DNA from: Sinorhizobium glycinis
GTDB lineage: Bacteria; Pseudomonadota; Alphaproteobacteria; Rhizobiales; Rhizobiaceae
Assembly (NCBI RefSeq): GCF_001651865.1
Contig: NZ_LPUX01000068.1
Coordinates: 218,548-282,547 of the forward strand
Reading direction: 5' to 3'
DNA length: 64,000 nucleotides
Positions 35,389-43,897 of the stretch are shown piece after piece (position 1 is the stretch's first letter; each line of letters begins with the position of its first letter). The position numbers and the translations under genes were made by a program. The notes beneath the pieces were generated by a model. It did not search any database and was not told where the DNA came from. It worked only from the letters and a program-made list of their open reading frames with translations.

Positions 35389-36708
35389 TCAGAGCCTCTT
35401 TGCGATCAGGAGCTCGATCCTGCGGTTGGCGGCCCGGCCTTCGCGAGTATCATTCTTCGCCAGGGGCTGCGTTGCCGCACGTCCTTGCGAGCGCAGGCTT
35501 TCAGCAGGCACGCCGCTGGCCGCCAGCAAAGCAGCAATCGTTGCAGCGCGGGCCTCGGACAGGCCCTGGTTGTTTGCCAGGGGATTGGTAGCTTGAAGTG
35601 GAACATTATCGGTGTGACCGACGATCGTAACACTTCCGATCAATTCAGCATTATCCTTGAGCACGGCAGCAATTGAGGCGACGAGCGGTTCGAAGCTTTT
35701 CGTCAATTCGGCCCGTGCAGACTGAAAAAGTTCCGGATTGCTCGATTGAAGCAGGAGTGTCACCGAAGAGGCGTTTTCTTTGCCCTTCAACGCCGGGAGA
35801 AGAGTAGGAGGCGCGGCGGCCCGAAATTCGGGCAAGAGCTCGAAGATGACCGGTTGCACCGGCGGCGCATCCGGCGCTGGCGTGCGCCTGTTTGGCCGAT
35901 AGATTTCGGCCCGCTCCGGCGGCGGTAGTGACCGAACGAGGGTCGCCAGTTCCTCCGCCTTGGCTCCCAGCCGCATCGATAGCGGCACGTAAATTGCGGT
36001 CGCAAGCATCACCGCCACGACTGCGAGCACCCAGATCGGAATGGCGAAGCGGGAAGGTTCGTCGGCTGCCATGACGCCCTCCCACCTCGGTGAGAGCGGC
36101 GCACTCTCGCCATCCGCGTCCCGCAGGAAGCGGGCAGCTGCCGCGCGCACAGCGTTCAAAGAACGGTCACCTGCACGCCCCGGCACGCGATATTTGCCTC
36201 GGAAGCCGAGCGCCAGGCAGAAGTAGTGCAACTCGAGCAGTTCACGGTCGCGGCCGGGATGGCGTTCCAGTTCCTCCAATCGGGCAAAGAACTGTGCGCC
36301 CGCATCCACGTCTCCACGGAGCATGACGACGAGAGGCTGGCGCGGCCACGCGCTCGAGCCGCCCCATGGCGTGTTGAGCGCCAGATCATCGAGAAGCGAA
36401 GCGACGGCCCAGGCGGCGGCGTCTGCCCGAGCCAGGTTCGCCCCCGCGGCAACGGCGGCATCGCGCGCTGTGACCAGTTCCTCCATCAGCCTTGTTCTGA
36501 GCGCTTCCGGATTGCCCGGTGGCAAGGCATTCTCAAGTTCGGGCGCAAATTCCAGGAGCGTGGCGAAAGCATTGATCAACGTGTTGGGATGGCATCGCGC
36601 GCGCCTGGTCAAGGGACCGGTCGCAACGGTTCGCATTGCGCCGGGCGGCGGGCGGATACGCGTGCGGCCCTGATCTTCCGATAGGCCGAATGGGTCCTCA
36701 CTTGCCAT
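35389..36708 (-). CDS. tssL: T6SS membrane-complex protein TssL with C-terminal OmpA peptidoglycan-binding domain
   Basis: A 439-aa evolved TssL. The cytoplasmic DotU domain (about 55-225) includes AAWAVASLLDDLALNTPWGG and HYFCLALGFRGKYRVPG. One membrane segment (FAIPIWVLAVVAVMLATAIY) follows, then a periplasmic OmpA-like domain with VTIVGHTDNVPLQATNPLAN and the AANRRIELLI end. The start at 36708 (MASEDPFGLSED) is used because it follows the tssK stop by 5 bp. The OmpA part anchors the complex to peptidoglycan. Confidence 0.93.
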   Translation of the reverse strand: MASEDPFGLSEDQGRTRIRPPPGAMRTVATGPLTRRARCHPNTLINAFATLLEFAPELENALPPGNPEALRTRLMEELVTARDAAVAAGANLARADAAAWAVASLLDDLALNTPWGGSSAWPRQPLVVMLRGDVDAGAQFFARLEELERHPGRDRELLELHYFCLALGFRGKYRVPGRAGDRSLNAVRAAAARFLRDADGESAPLSPRWEGVMAADEPSRFAIPIWVLAVVAVMLATAIYVPLSMRLGAKAEELATLVRSLPPPERAEIYRPNRRTPAPDAPPVQPVIFELLPEFRAAAPPTLLPALKGKENASSVTLLLQSSNPELFQSARAELTKSFEPLVASIAAVLKDNAELIGSVTIVGHTDNVPLQATNPLANNQGLSEARAATIAALLAASGVPAESLRSQGRAATQPLAKNDTREGRAANRRIELLIAKRL

Positions 36709-36713
36709 GGGCG

Positions 36714-38048
36714 CTACCTGCTTACCGAATAGCAGTCTACTTGCGGCTCGCTGGGCAAAATACCGGAAACGCCAATCACGAATCCCGGCGAACGAAGAAG
36801 TGATTCCCAATGCTCGCTGCGCTGATCCAGCTCCAGGCAGAGACGGTCCCCGTCATAGGGAATTTCCCGCGGCTGCGAGTGAAGAGGCTTGAGGCGAATG
36901 CCGGGCAGTCGAGACTTCCACAGCGCCTCGAATTCGTCCGCAGCACCGACGGTCACCTGGTCGACAAAAATCTTGCGAAGCGTATCCTCTGAGACATCGC
37001 ATCCGACGCGTACAACGATGCGGCTCGTCGTCAGCAGTTCGGGATTGTCTATGCGAACCTTCCATACATTGGTCGCATGCTTCACGACGGGCAGCGCCCG
37101 CGACTTCGGCTCGACGTAACGCAAGCTCAGGATAAGGGACCGCAAGGTGTCTGCCAGCGCAGCAAAGGCCGGCCCGGGCGCCATATGCTCGTAAGTGGGA
37201 AGCTCCGTCAGTCGCCTGGAGCCTGAACCATATGTCGCCATTCGGCCAGCCAGTCCGCTGAGCTCGAGAAAGAGCTCGGCTGGATGAAAGACTTCCTGTG
37301 GGAGTATGTGGGCCAATCGGGGTCGAGCCGTATTGGCGAGATCGAGCACCAGCAGATTTTCTACGCTGCGGCCGGCGCCGCCGAGCACCATCTTGCCATG
37401 CGCCTCTGCAATGCGGTCGAGCCCGGTAATTACCTCCTGCAGGAGCTTGCCGTAGAAGGGCACAGCACCGGTCGTCAGCGCCGGCGGCAGGAAGGTTTCA
37501 GCGACCGCAACGCTTCCATCTGCCAGCAATCCATTGACGCTCGTCACAGGCATTGCCGTGTAGCCGCCCGTCGCCTGAGCCGGCGATAAAAGCAGGGCTT
37601 GCGGTCGGGCGATCTCAATCTCTTCAGCATCGGCGCCGCCATGGACGGCGTCGCGGATCCACTCGATCCGCCCGCGATATCGCGCTCCGGTCGGTTCGCG
37701 ATGAGCAGGATCGAAGCTGGCTTCGCCAGGCGGCTCCACTGGCAGAGCGAGTTGCACCGCACCGGCCCCCATGTCGCGCGTTATCGCCAACGGTATCGGG
37801 GCGTCCATTGTTTCGGGTATCGCGAACGGGGTGCCATCCGGAAAAATGCCCCGCGCCGATGACAGGGCAACCCGTCCGGCTTCGAGTTGTGCGGTATCGA
37901 GCGCGAGAGACCTGAAACCGAAGGTCTGGAGCCGGCCAGCCTGCAGCGCGCCTCGCATCAAGGCTTCGGTATAACGATCCTGCTGCTGAAAATGCTGCGT
38001 GCGGAGGAAGAGCCCCTCCAGCCATACCACCTTATTCGCGTCCGTCAT
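36714..38048 (-). CDS. tssK: T6SS baseplate protein TssK
   Basis: A 444-aa TssK starting MTDANKVVWLEGLFLRTQHF, the family's typical opening, with the middle segment FLELSGLAGRMATYG and a receptor-like C-terminal domain. It links the baseplate to the cytoplasmic parts of TssL/TssM. It lies 5 bp before tssL and 16 bp after tssJ. Length is normal (about 445). Confidence 0.95.
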   Translation of the reverse strand: MTDANKVVWLEGLFLRTQHFQQQDRYTEALMRGALQAGRLQTFGFRSLALDTAQLEAGRVALSSARGIFPDGTPFAIPETMDAPIPLAITRDMGAGAVQLALPVEPPGEASFDPAHREPTGARYRGRIEWIRDAVHGGADAEEIEIARPQALLLSPAQATGGYTAMPVTSVNGLLADGSVAVAETFLPPALTTGAVPFYGKLLQEVITGLDRIAEAHGKMVLGGAGRSVENLLVLDLANTARPRLAHILPQEVFHPAELFLELSGLAGRMATYGSGSRRLTELPTYEHMAPGPAFAALADTLRSLILSLRYVEPKSRALPVVKHATNVWKVRIDNPELLTTSRIVVRVGCDVSEDTLRKIFVDQVTVGAADEFEALWKSRLPGIRLKPLHSQPREIPYDGDRLCLELDQRSEHWESLLRSPGFVIGVSGILPSEPQVDCYSVSR

Positions 38049-38064
38049 GCTGAACGCCCTCCAT

Positions 38065-38523
38065 TCAGGCGAGCGCGAGCGTCATACCGCCGCGGTTGAG
38101 AACTACTTTCGCCGTGACACTCGATTCCGGTTTGATCGGGGCGGTTCTTCGCCAGGTGCGACCACCCGGTTCCCGAAACAGAGCGACGACACCGAGGTAG
38201 GTGGCCTCGGGCGGAAACGCGACTGTCTTCGAGGCGGTCTTGCCGGGGGCGATCGTCAGTTGATCAGACCCCACGAGGTCTGCGCCGAGTGCGGTAGCCG
38301 GGTCTTGAAGAGCAAAGCTATCCGCAGCGTTGAATTTTCCAATATCCTTGAGCCTGAGGATCAAGAGGGTGACCGGACGCTCCCCGCCGTCGGCGGCAAG
38401 GTTCATGCCTGCCTGTCCCACCGCCGCGACGGTCACGTTTGAGGATTTCGGCGGACCACTCATGCAGCCCGATATCAGGCCTGTCGCGCCAATCACCACA
38501 AGAAAATCGCGTCGATGCAGCAT
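38065..38523 (-). CDS. tssJ: T6SS outer-membrane lipoprotein TssJ
   Basis: A 152-aa lipoprotein: signal MLHRRDFLVVIGATGLISGC with lipobox ISGC (Cys20 lipidated). The HRRDFL start looks Tat-like. The mature part is a transthyretin-like beta sandwich with the family segments NLAADGGERPVTLLILRLKD and KTVAFPPEATYLGVVALFRE. TssJ caps the TssL-TssM complex at the outer membrane. Its ATG overlaps the fha stop by 1 bp (TGATG). Confidence 0.9.
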   Translation of the reverse strand: MLHRRDFLVVIGATGLISGCMSGPPKSSNVTVAAVGQAGMNLAADGGERPVTLLILRLKDIGKFNAADSFALQDPATALGADLVGSDQLTIAPGKTASKTVAFPPEATYLGVVALFREPGGRTWRRTAPIKPESSVTAKVVLNRGGMTLALA

Positions 38524-39767
38524 CAGTCGTTCTCCCTCTCTTCATAACCGTCCCGAAAGTCGCTGCCGATCTCGCCAAGAAAGCGCGTCGTCGCGCTTTT
38601 GGCAATTTCTCGATAGCGGTTCTCATAAAGCTCCCAGAGTTTCGCCCGCCGTCCACCGGAAAGCAGCGCGTCCAACGCCGAGCGCGACTTCAGCTCGCCT
38701 TCAAGTGTTGCCGGGTCGAAGCGCTCGATCATCCTCGCAAGCGCCGCCTGGACGCCGCGCCACGTTCTCACATGGTGGTGGGCGAGGTCGCGGATGGAGC
38801 CGCTGATCGCCGCCTGTGGAGGAAGGAAGCCGACGCTGCGCTGGGCTAGAAACGTTGCGATAACATCGTCCACCGTGGGCAGGAATTTGAGAGGGTTGAC
38901 ATCGGATGCTCCCACTACTGTCTGAACGACCCGTGCCTCGTTCTTTTCCTCGGAACGCTTGCGCAGGAGATGCATCAGTCCTTCAAGCATCATCCGATAT
39001 TCTCGGCCGAAATTCTCCATCTCGGCGGCCGGGTCGAAGGCCGGAAACTCGCTGGCGCTCAGCCCCAGCCCGCGCAGGAAGGCTTCGCGCAGATCAGGTT
39101 CGGAAGGAGCCGCCATTGTCGGGGCCGGCTTCGCCTGCTGTCCCGGGACGGGTATCGCCGTGGCCTGGGTTTCCGAGACGGGCGGCTGCGGTGGTGGGCT
39201 CGGCCAGGGAAAATCCCAGGACTGCTCGTGTTGGCCCGATGTCGATGCCGGGTCGAGGCTGAATGGATCGTCAAACATCGGTGGGCGTTTTACTGCATCA
39301 CCTTCGTCCGGATCGGCCGGTTGTTCAAATGGATCCGGCAGCCCGGCTGGTCGTTGGGGAGGTGGCGACGGCTCGCTCCGCCCCGAGAAGAACGTGTCCT
39401 TCTCGAAGCCGATGGGCGGCGATGCCTTCTGTTCGGGAACCCGCTCAGCGGGTGCGGCTTGGAAGTCGACGCGGATGACGTAATTGCCGAGTTGCAGCCG
39501 AGCGCCATCGTGCAGTGGGGCGGAATTCCCCGCCCCGAGCGGAGTTCGGGAGCCGTCGATGAACAGCCCGCCGCTTGATGTGTCGGTCACGAGATACTGG
39601 CCGCGAACGCATGCGATCGTGCAATGAGCCCGAGAGACATACATGTCGGGGTCGTCGAGCCGCCAATCGGCCTCGGCGCTGCGGCCGATGACAAGCTCGC
39701 CCTCGACGAGGCTCATCTGGCGAACGGCTTGCATTTGGGGCGATTGCTCGAGAGTAAGGATCAGCAT
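38523..39767 (-). CDS. fha: FHA-domain T6SS regulator (Fha/TagH)
   Basis: A 414-aa protein. An FHA domain (about 1-100; LVEGELVIGRSAEADWRLDD, YVSRAHCTIACVRGQYLVTD) binds phosphothreonine. A Pro-rich linker (about 110-225) and a conserved C-terminal T6SS domain (FLAQRSVGFLPPQAAISGSI, ALDALLSGGRRAKLWELYE) follow. The ATG at 39767 overlaps the end of tssG. It is the expected effector of the PpkA kinase and PppA phosphatase encoded further along, and the target of TagF in related systems. Confidence 0.9.
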   Translation of the reverse strand: MLILTLEQSPQMQAVRQMSLVEGELVIGRSAEADWRLDDPDMYVSRAHCTIACVRGQYLVTDTSSGGLFIDGSRTPLGAGNSAPLHDGARLQLGNYVIRVDFQAAPAERVPEQKASPPIGFEKDTFFSGRSEPSPPPQRPAGLPDPFEQPADPDEGDAVKRPPMFDDPFSLDPASTSGQHEQSWDFPWPSPPPQPPVSETQATAIPVPGQQAKPAPTMAAPSEPDLREAFLRGLGLSASEFPAFDPAAEMENFGREYRMMLEGLMHLLRKRSEEKNEARVVQTVVGASDVNPLKFLPTVDDVIATFLAQRSVGFLPPQAAISGSIRDLAHHHVRTWRGVQAALARMIERFDPATLEGELKSRSALDALLSGGRRAKLWELYENRYREIAKSATTRFLGEIGSDFRDGYEEREND

Positions 39768-40828
39768 TCGGCAGCCTCCAGCATTTCGGGCCGCCAGCCA
39801 TTGACCGTGCGCATGCAAAGATCTTCTGCGTCATCGCGATCTTTCCGTGGAGCGACCCACGCCGTGTGCCCGACCCGCGCTTCTCCCAGACGTGCCGAAG
39901 GAACTTCATCCCGCTTGAGCACGAGCCTGACGTCGACGTCGAGCCCGTATCCCACCAGCTCCCCGATCGCTGTTTTCAGGGTTTCGCACCGTTCGCTGCC
40001 GGGGAGGAAGGCCATGTAGTCGGCAAGCGTTAATGGCCCCAGGCAGAGCTCTAGTCTCTGCTGGCGTTGGAATATCCGGGGGCCGATCGTGGCGCTTCGG
40101 CCAAGTCGAACATGGACGCTGGCAAGTCGGGACTGAAGCCCTACCGGTATGGCGGTCCAGGTGCCGACGAATTCCCGAAGGCGCACCGGGACTTTCAAGA
40201 GGTCAGCAAGAAACCGAGTGAGTCTCTCGGGCCCTTCTATTTGATTGGCGAGCGCCGGCGCATGACGTAGCTTGGTTTCATTGATCAAGGAGGGCTCACC
40301 GTGTCCTTGACCACTGAGGCCGAGACCTGCCAATCCGGCCCGCAACGCGCGAATGCGCCCGCCGCCTGGCCGCCCGACCTGCACCGCCGGATGAGCATCC
40401 GCCCACGCGCGGTAAAAAAGCGCGATCATTCGATGCTGAAGGATGTTCACAAAGTCGATAAAGGTCGTATCGCTGATCTCACGCATGTCGGCCGTTGTGA
40501 ACCAGCGTTGCGAAAGGCGATCCAGCACCCAACGTGTCAGGTAGAGAGGCATCGGACCTTCTGGCCCGAGTAACCCGATATTTGTCACGGTAACCCGGGC
40601 TGGCGCCTTTTCAGTCGCCATTTCGACGTTTGCGACGTCCTGCACCGCGAATCCGAGCCGCACATGCTGTCCAAGCCGCGCTGGCTCCCGATCGGGTCGC
40701 CCAGCCTGGCCGAAGAGCCTTCCGCCCCCCTCCAGGCGCCTGAGGAGCTCGAAAAAGTCGAACTCCGTCGGGAGTGGCCTGGCGTCCTTACTCAGATCAG
40801 GTTGCGATTGCCCGGCATCATTGGCCAT
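39761..40828 (-). CDS. tssG: T6SS baseplate protein TssG
   Basis: A 355-aa TssG/ImpH protein starting MANDAGQSQPDLSK, with the family parts FDFFELLRRLEGG, NIGLLGPEGPMPLYLTRWVL and YRAWADAHPAVQ. The start at 40828 overlaps the tssF end by 37 bp; an earlier in-frame start would lie deep inside tssF. It forms baseplate wedges with TssF, TssE and TssK. Confidence 0.93.
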   Translation of the reverse strand: MANDAGQSQPDLSKDARPLPTEFDFFELLRRLEGGGRLFGQAGRPDREPARLGQHVRLGFAVQDVANVEMATEKAPARVTVTNIGLLGPEGPMPLYLTRWVLDRLSQRWFTTADMREISDTTFIDFVNILQHRMIALFYRAWADAHPAVQVGRPGGGRIRALRAGLAGLGLSGQGHGEPSLINETKLRHAPALANQIEGPERLTRFLADLLKVPVRLREFVGTWTAIPVGLQSRLASVHVRLGRSATIGPRIFQRQQRLELCLGPLTLADYMAFLPGSERCETLKTAIGELVGYGLDVDVRLVLKRDEVPSARLGEARVGHTAWVAPRKDRDDAEDLCMRTVNGWRPEMLEAAEC

Positions 40829-42666
40829 GGCACATCCTCCTGCTTCTGGATCACTCGCGCGCGGGTTCGCACGAACGCATTGATCGACGCATAGCGGGAA
40901 AAAAGTTTCGAAAGCAGGCCGGAGAGTAACAACGCGCTGTGCCCGGCAAGCACAGACTGGTCGATATGAAGGGTGACCTCGGTGCCCCGCCCGAAGCACA
41001 TCGGCCCCGGAATGGGGAGGCGTTCGATCACAGACCTCGACTCGACCCTTGCAATCGCGCGGACATGCCGGCTGAGGCTGGGATCTCCGCGGTGCGCGTA
41101 AAGCTCAAGCATGGCGTGAAGCGGGTCCACCCCGCGGCCTTCCTCTGCCAGGCTGAGAAAATTGAGCGAAAGCTGCGCCACCAGCCTCCAGGCAAGCTCA
41201 TCAGCTCGCGTGGCATCCACAGCTCCAGCCGGAAGCGTGGCTGGAATGGAAGGCACCGGCGGCCGCACTGCTCCCAGAAGCCGGATAGTCTCGACCGGAT
41301 CGCCGCTTTCGAGGGAGAGCGACGGTGTGTCGTCCAAAATAGGCAGGTCACGATTCGTGCAGAGCGCCGTCACCTCGATTCGTTTCGGTGGCCGCGCCGC
41401 CTTCGAGTGGGCGGGACGCGAAAGCGTCACGAAGACATCGTCACCAATGTAGGAAGTCCGGGTTTGCCCCTGGCGCAGCTCGTCTTCGTTCGGTCGCCGC
41501 GGGCGGCGTTCGGTAAAATATACATAGCCGTTCCCCCGATTCTGGCCCAGGCTGAAGAGCGCCGGTATCTCGGCGTCCGCCCCACCGACGTCAGCATCTT
41601 CGACCCGGATCGGGCGATAGATCTCGAAATCGCTTGGGCGGGTCCGATCGGCATGGAGCACCTGCCGTGTGCGCCTCGGATCGAGTTCGATGACGTTGCA
41701 GTTACGCTCGAACAGATTGATGATCGGCGTCGCGAAAAGCTCGAGATCAGTTGCTGCGATATTAGCGAGCTCGGGGGCGGTACGCCGCAGGACAAACACC
41801 AGTTCGAGCCCAGCTTCACAGCGACGGACGACCGGCTGCAGCCCTCTGACCCGCACGAAGTGGAATCTCTCTGGCGCGACGAAGTATTCGCGCAACAGCC
41901 TGTACCCCTCGAAAGTTTCGCGCGTGCGCGGCAGAAGCGCCTCCTCATCCGAGATTCCGACCATCTCCGGCTCGGCGAGTGCGCTCAGCGGATTACCGCG
42001 TCCTTCCGGGCGAGCGCCGGTGGCACAGCAGGCACCGAAGAGTGTATCGAAGAGCGAGGGTGCCTTGCTCTTTTCAGCGAAACAAAGATCGAGGCGATCG
42101 AGCGACAAATCGCTGAGCCTGCCTTTGCCGGTTCGTGTGAAGACGATGCTCAATGCGGCCACGCCGGATTGTCCGCCGATCGAGCCTATCCCCGCCGATG
42201 CGAGCGCGCTTCGATCCTGGATGTAGGTGGCCGAGCTGATCGTCAGCGGCCAGAGCACGACGTCCTGTGCGGTGGTATAGATGCACCGTGTCGAGATTCC
42301 GGGGCGGGCACTCGAAACCAGCCGTGTCCCACGCTTGACGAGATGTCCCCCAGTCATGGTTTGGACCTGCTGGCCGGGCTTCAGCAAAGCCATGCCGATT
42401 GCCGGTGCCGGGCAGACGAGATCGGGATAGAAATTCTCGAGCACGCTTCGGGAGAAACGTGCGCTCTCCGCGTCCACTTTCTGGCGGGTGCGAGCGGCGA
42501 GATAGGCCACACCGTCGAGAAGGCGTTCGACATAGGGATCGGGGCAGGGGACTGTGTCCAGGGAAAGATTACGAGCGATCGAGGGATGCATGTCCGCAAA
42601 CTCGGCGGCGAGAGCGCGGATATGTGTGAGTTCTTCCTCATAATATTCCAGGAAGACTCGGTCCAT
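40792..42666 (-). CDS. tssF: T6SS baseplate protein TssF
   Basis: A 624-aa TssF/ImpG protein starting MDRVFLEYYEEELTHIRALA, a hallmark opening, with PDPYVERLLDGVAYLAARTR, the FHFVRVRGLQPV segment and the conserved end GSEVTLHIDQ-like stretch (read here RGTEVTLHIDQSVLAGHSAL). Length is normal. The ATG at 42666 stands 1 bp after the tssE stop. A long open frame on the opposite strand across this gene is a codon-bias shadow. Confidence 0.95.
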   Translation of the reverse strand: MDRVFLEYYEEELTHIRALAAEFADMHPSIARNLSLDTVPCPDPYVERLLDGVAYLAARTRQKVDAESARFSRSVLENFYPDLVCPAPAIGMALLKPGQQVQTMTGGHLVKRGTRLVSSARPGISTRCIYTTAQDVVLWPLTISSATYIQDRSALASAGIGSIGGQSGVAALSIVFTRTGKGRLSDLSLDRLDLCFAEKSKAPSLFDTLFGACCATGARPEGRGNPLSALAEPEMVGISDEEALLPRTRETFEGYRLLREYFVAPERFHFVRVRGLQPVVRRCEAGLELVFVLRRTAPELANIAATDLELFATPIINLFERNCNVIELDPRRTRQVLHADRTRPSDFEIYRPIRVEDADVGGADAEIPALFSLGQNRGNGYVYFTERRPRRPNEDELRQGQTRTSYIGDDVFVTLSRPAHSKAARPPKRIEVTALCTNRDLPILDDTPSLSLESGDPVETIRLLGAVRPPVPSIPATLPAGAVDATRADELAWRLVAQLSLNFLSLAEEGRGVDPLHAMLELYAHRGDPSLSRHVRAIARVESRSVIERLPIPGPMCFGRGTEVTLHIDQSVLAGHSALLLSGLLSKLFSRYASINAFVRTRARVIQKQEDVPWPMMPGNRNLI

Positions 42667-42667
42667 G

Positions 42668-43438
42668 TCAGGTGTCCTTGAGCTCGGTGCGTGCCGAACC
42701 GTTCTCGAGATCGAGCACGGTTCGAAGGCGTAACCGTTCCGGCGCCGGCGAGGTGAGCAGCAGCGCGTCAATGTCGATCCTGAGACCGATGGACCTGTCG
42801 CCGAGACTGACGGTCACCTTTGTCGCGCTTTCCTTTAGCCGAGGTTCAAATGCCGCAAGCACGTTTCTGATTTCCGTGGCCAGTTCGTCGCGGTCAAAAT
42901 CGCGAGACGAGCGGCCGGAAAAGGGGGGCACGCCATAGTTGACAACGCTGCGGCGCACCTCCGGAAAATCCTCGAGCGAAGGAGGGTTGTCCCCAGCCTG
43001 ATCGACCTCGAATTCCGTCAAGAGTGGTGAGGATTCGAAGCGCTGTGCATTAAAGAGCGCCTCGATGTCTCGCCGAACCGCTTCACGCAAAACATCGGTC
43101 GAGACGACAACGCCGCGGCTTTCCAGCTCTGTCCGGCGCCAATCCAGCGAGACCAGTCGGTGCAGGCTCTTCTTTTGCTCGGGGCTCAAATCTGTCGCCG
43201 CGTCGATCTGGCGAATGCCGGCGGCAATCAGCGCTTCAAGCCGTTCGCCGTCTAATTCGTTCTGCAAAGCCTGCCGAAGCTGCTTGATTTCCGAGCTTAG
43301 CCCCGGCAGGTCATTGACCAGCCGATCCCACAAGGATGGCTGGATCGCCTCGCGTGTCGCCCGAAGGTTCCCCCCGGGCGGTCTCGCTTCCCTTCCAAAT
43401 CCTTTCTTTTGCCAGCTGTCACTTGCCGACATAGACAT
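42668..43438 (-). CDS. tssE: T6SS baseplate protein TssE (gp25-like) with a long N-terminal extension
   Basis: A 256-aa protein. The gp25/lysozyme-like core is in the C-terminal half (RRSVVNYGVPPFSGRSSRDF, LAAFEPRLKESATKVTVSL, RLRLRTVLDLENG). TssE is usually about 140-180 aa; here roughly 90 extra residues form a helical charged N-terminal region (PGLSSEIKQLRQALQNELDG). The start at 43438 overlaps the hcp end by 20 bp; a second ATG (Met3) is 6 bp inside. It starts sheath assembly at the baseplate. Confidence 0.9.
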   Translation of the reverse strand: MSMSASDSWQKKGFGREARPPGGNLRATREAIQPSLWDRLVNDLPGLSSEIKQLRQALQNELDGERLEALIAAGIRQIDAATDLSPEQKKSLHRLVSLDWRRTELESRGVVVSTDVLREAVRRDIEALFNAQRFESSPLLTEFEVDQAGDNPPSLEDFPEVRRSVVNYGVPPFSGRSSRDFDRDELATEIRNVLAAFEPRLKESATKVTVSLGDRSIGLRIDIDALLLTSPAPERLRLRTVLDLENGSARTELKDT

Positions 43439-43868
43439 CCATCTCGACCTCGTCCTTATCGTCGTAATTGAAATTGATGTTCTTGTAAGCGAAGCCGACG
43501 CGCTCCTCGATGAGGTCTGGCTCTTCCTCGCTCGGCTTCATGACATAGCTGGTTACCGATGCGTCTTTTAAGGTGATGACCAGGTAGTCGCTTGTCTCGC
43601 CTTCGATCGTTCTTCGCGCCGAAAACTTGACTTCGTCGAGGAGTGTGTTGTCGAAAAGTGCCTTCTTCAGATACGGCGATGACTTGTCGTAGTGTTTGAT
43701 GAAATTCACCATGCCCAAACTGACGCGCCCCCTCCTCGACAACGAATTGGGATCGAAGGGAGCCTGCATTTCAAACTCTACGCCGTGGACTTCAATCTCT
43801 TCTTCGTGGCCATCCCGGATGCTTGGCCCGGTAATGTCGGGGACCTTGAGAAATCCATCAATTTTCAT
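43419..43868 (-). CDS. tssD: T6SS tube protein Hcp (TssD)
   Basis: A 149-aa Hcp starting MKIDGFLKVPDITGPSIRDG. The strong Shine-Dalgarno GGAGG before the ATG at 43868 (an in-frame start at 43901 lacks one) fits a highly expressed tube subunit. Family parts include VEFEMQAPFDPNSLSRRGRV, DYLVITLKDASVTSY and FNYDDKDEVEMDVYV. It follows tssC after 29 bp. Hexamer rings of Hcp form the injected tube. Confidence 0.95.
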   Translation of the reverse strand: MKIDGFLKVPDITGPSIRDGHEEEIEVHGVEFEMQAPFDPNSLSRRGRVSLGMVNFIKHYDKSSPYLKKALFDNTLLDEVKFSARRTIEGETSDYLVITLKDASVTSYVMKPSEEEPDLIEERVGFAYKNINFNYDDKDEVEMDVYVGK

Positions 43869-43897
43869 GAATAACCTCCATCGGCTCTCTGGTGTTT

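Noticed and set aside
40939..42681. 580-codon open frame on the + strand across tssF
   Set aside because: It is the antisense shadow of a clearly coding tssF; high GC at third positions keeps the opposite frame open.
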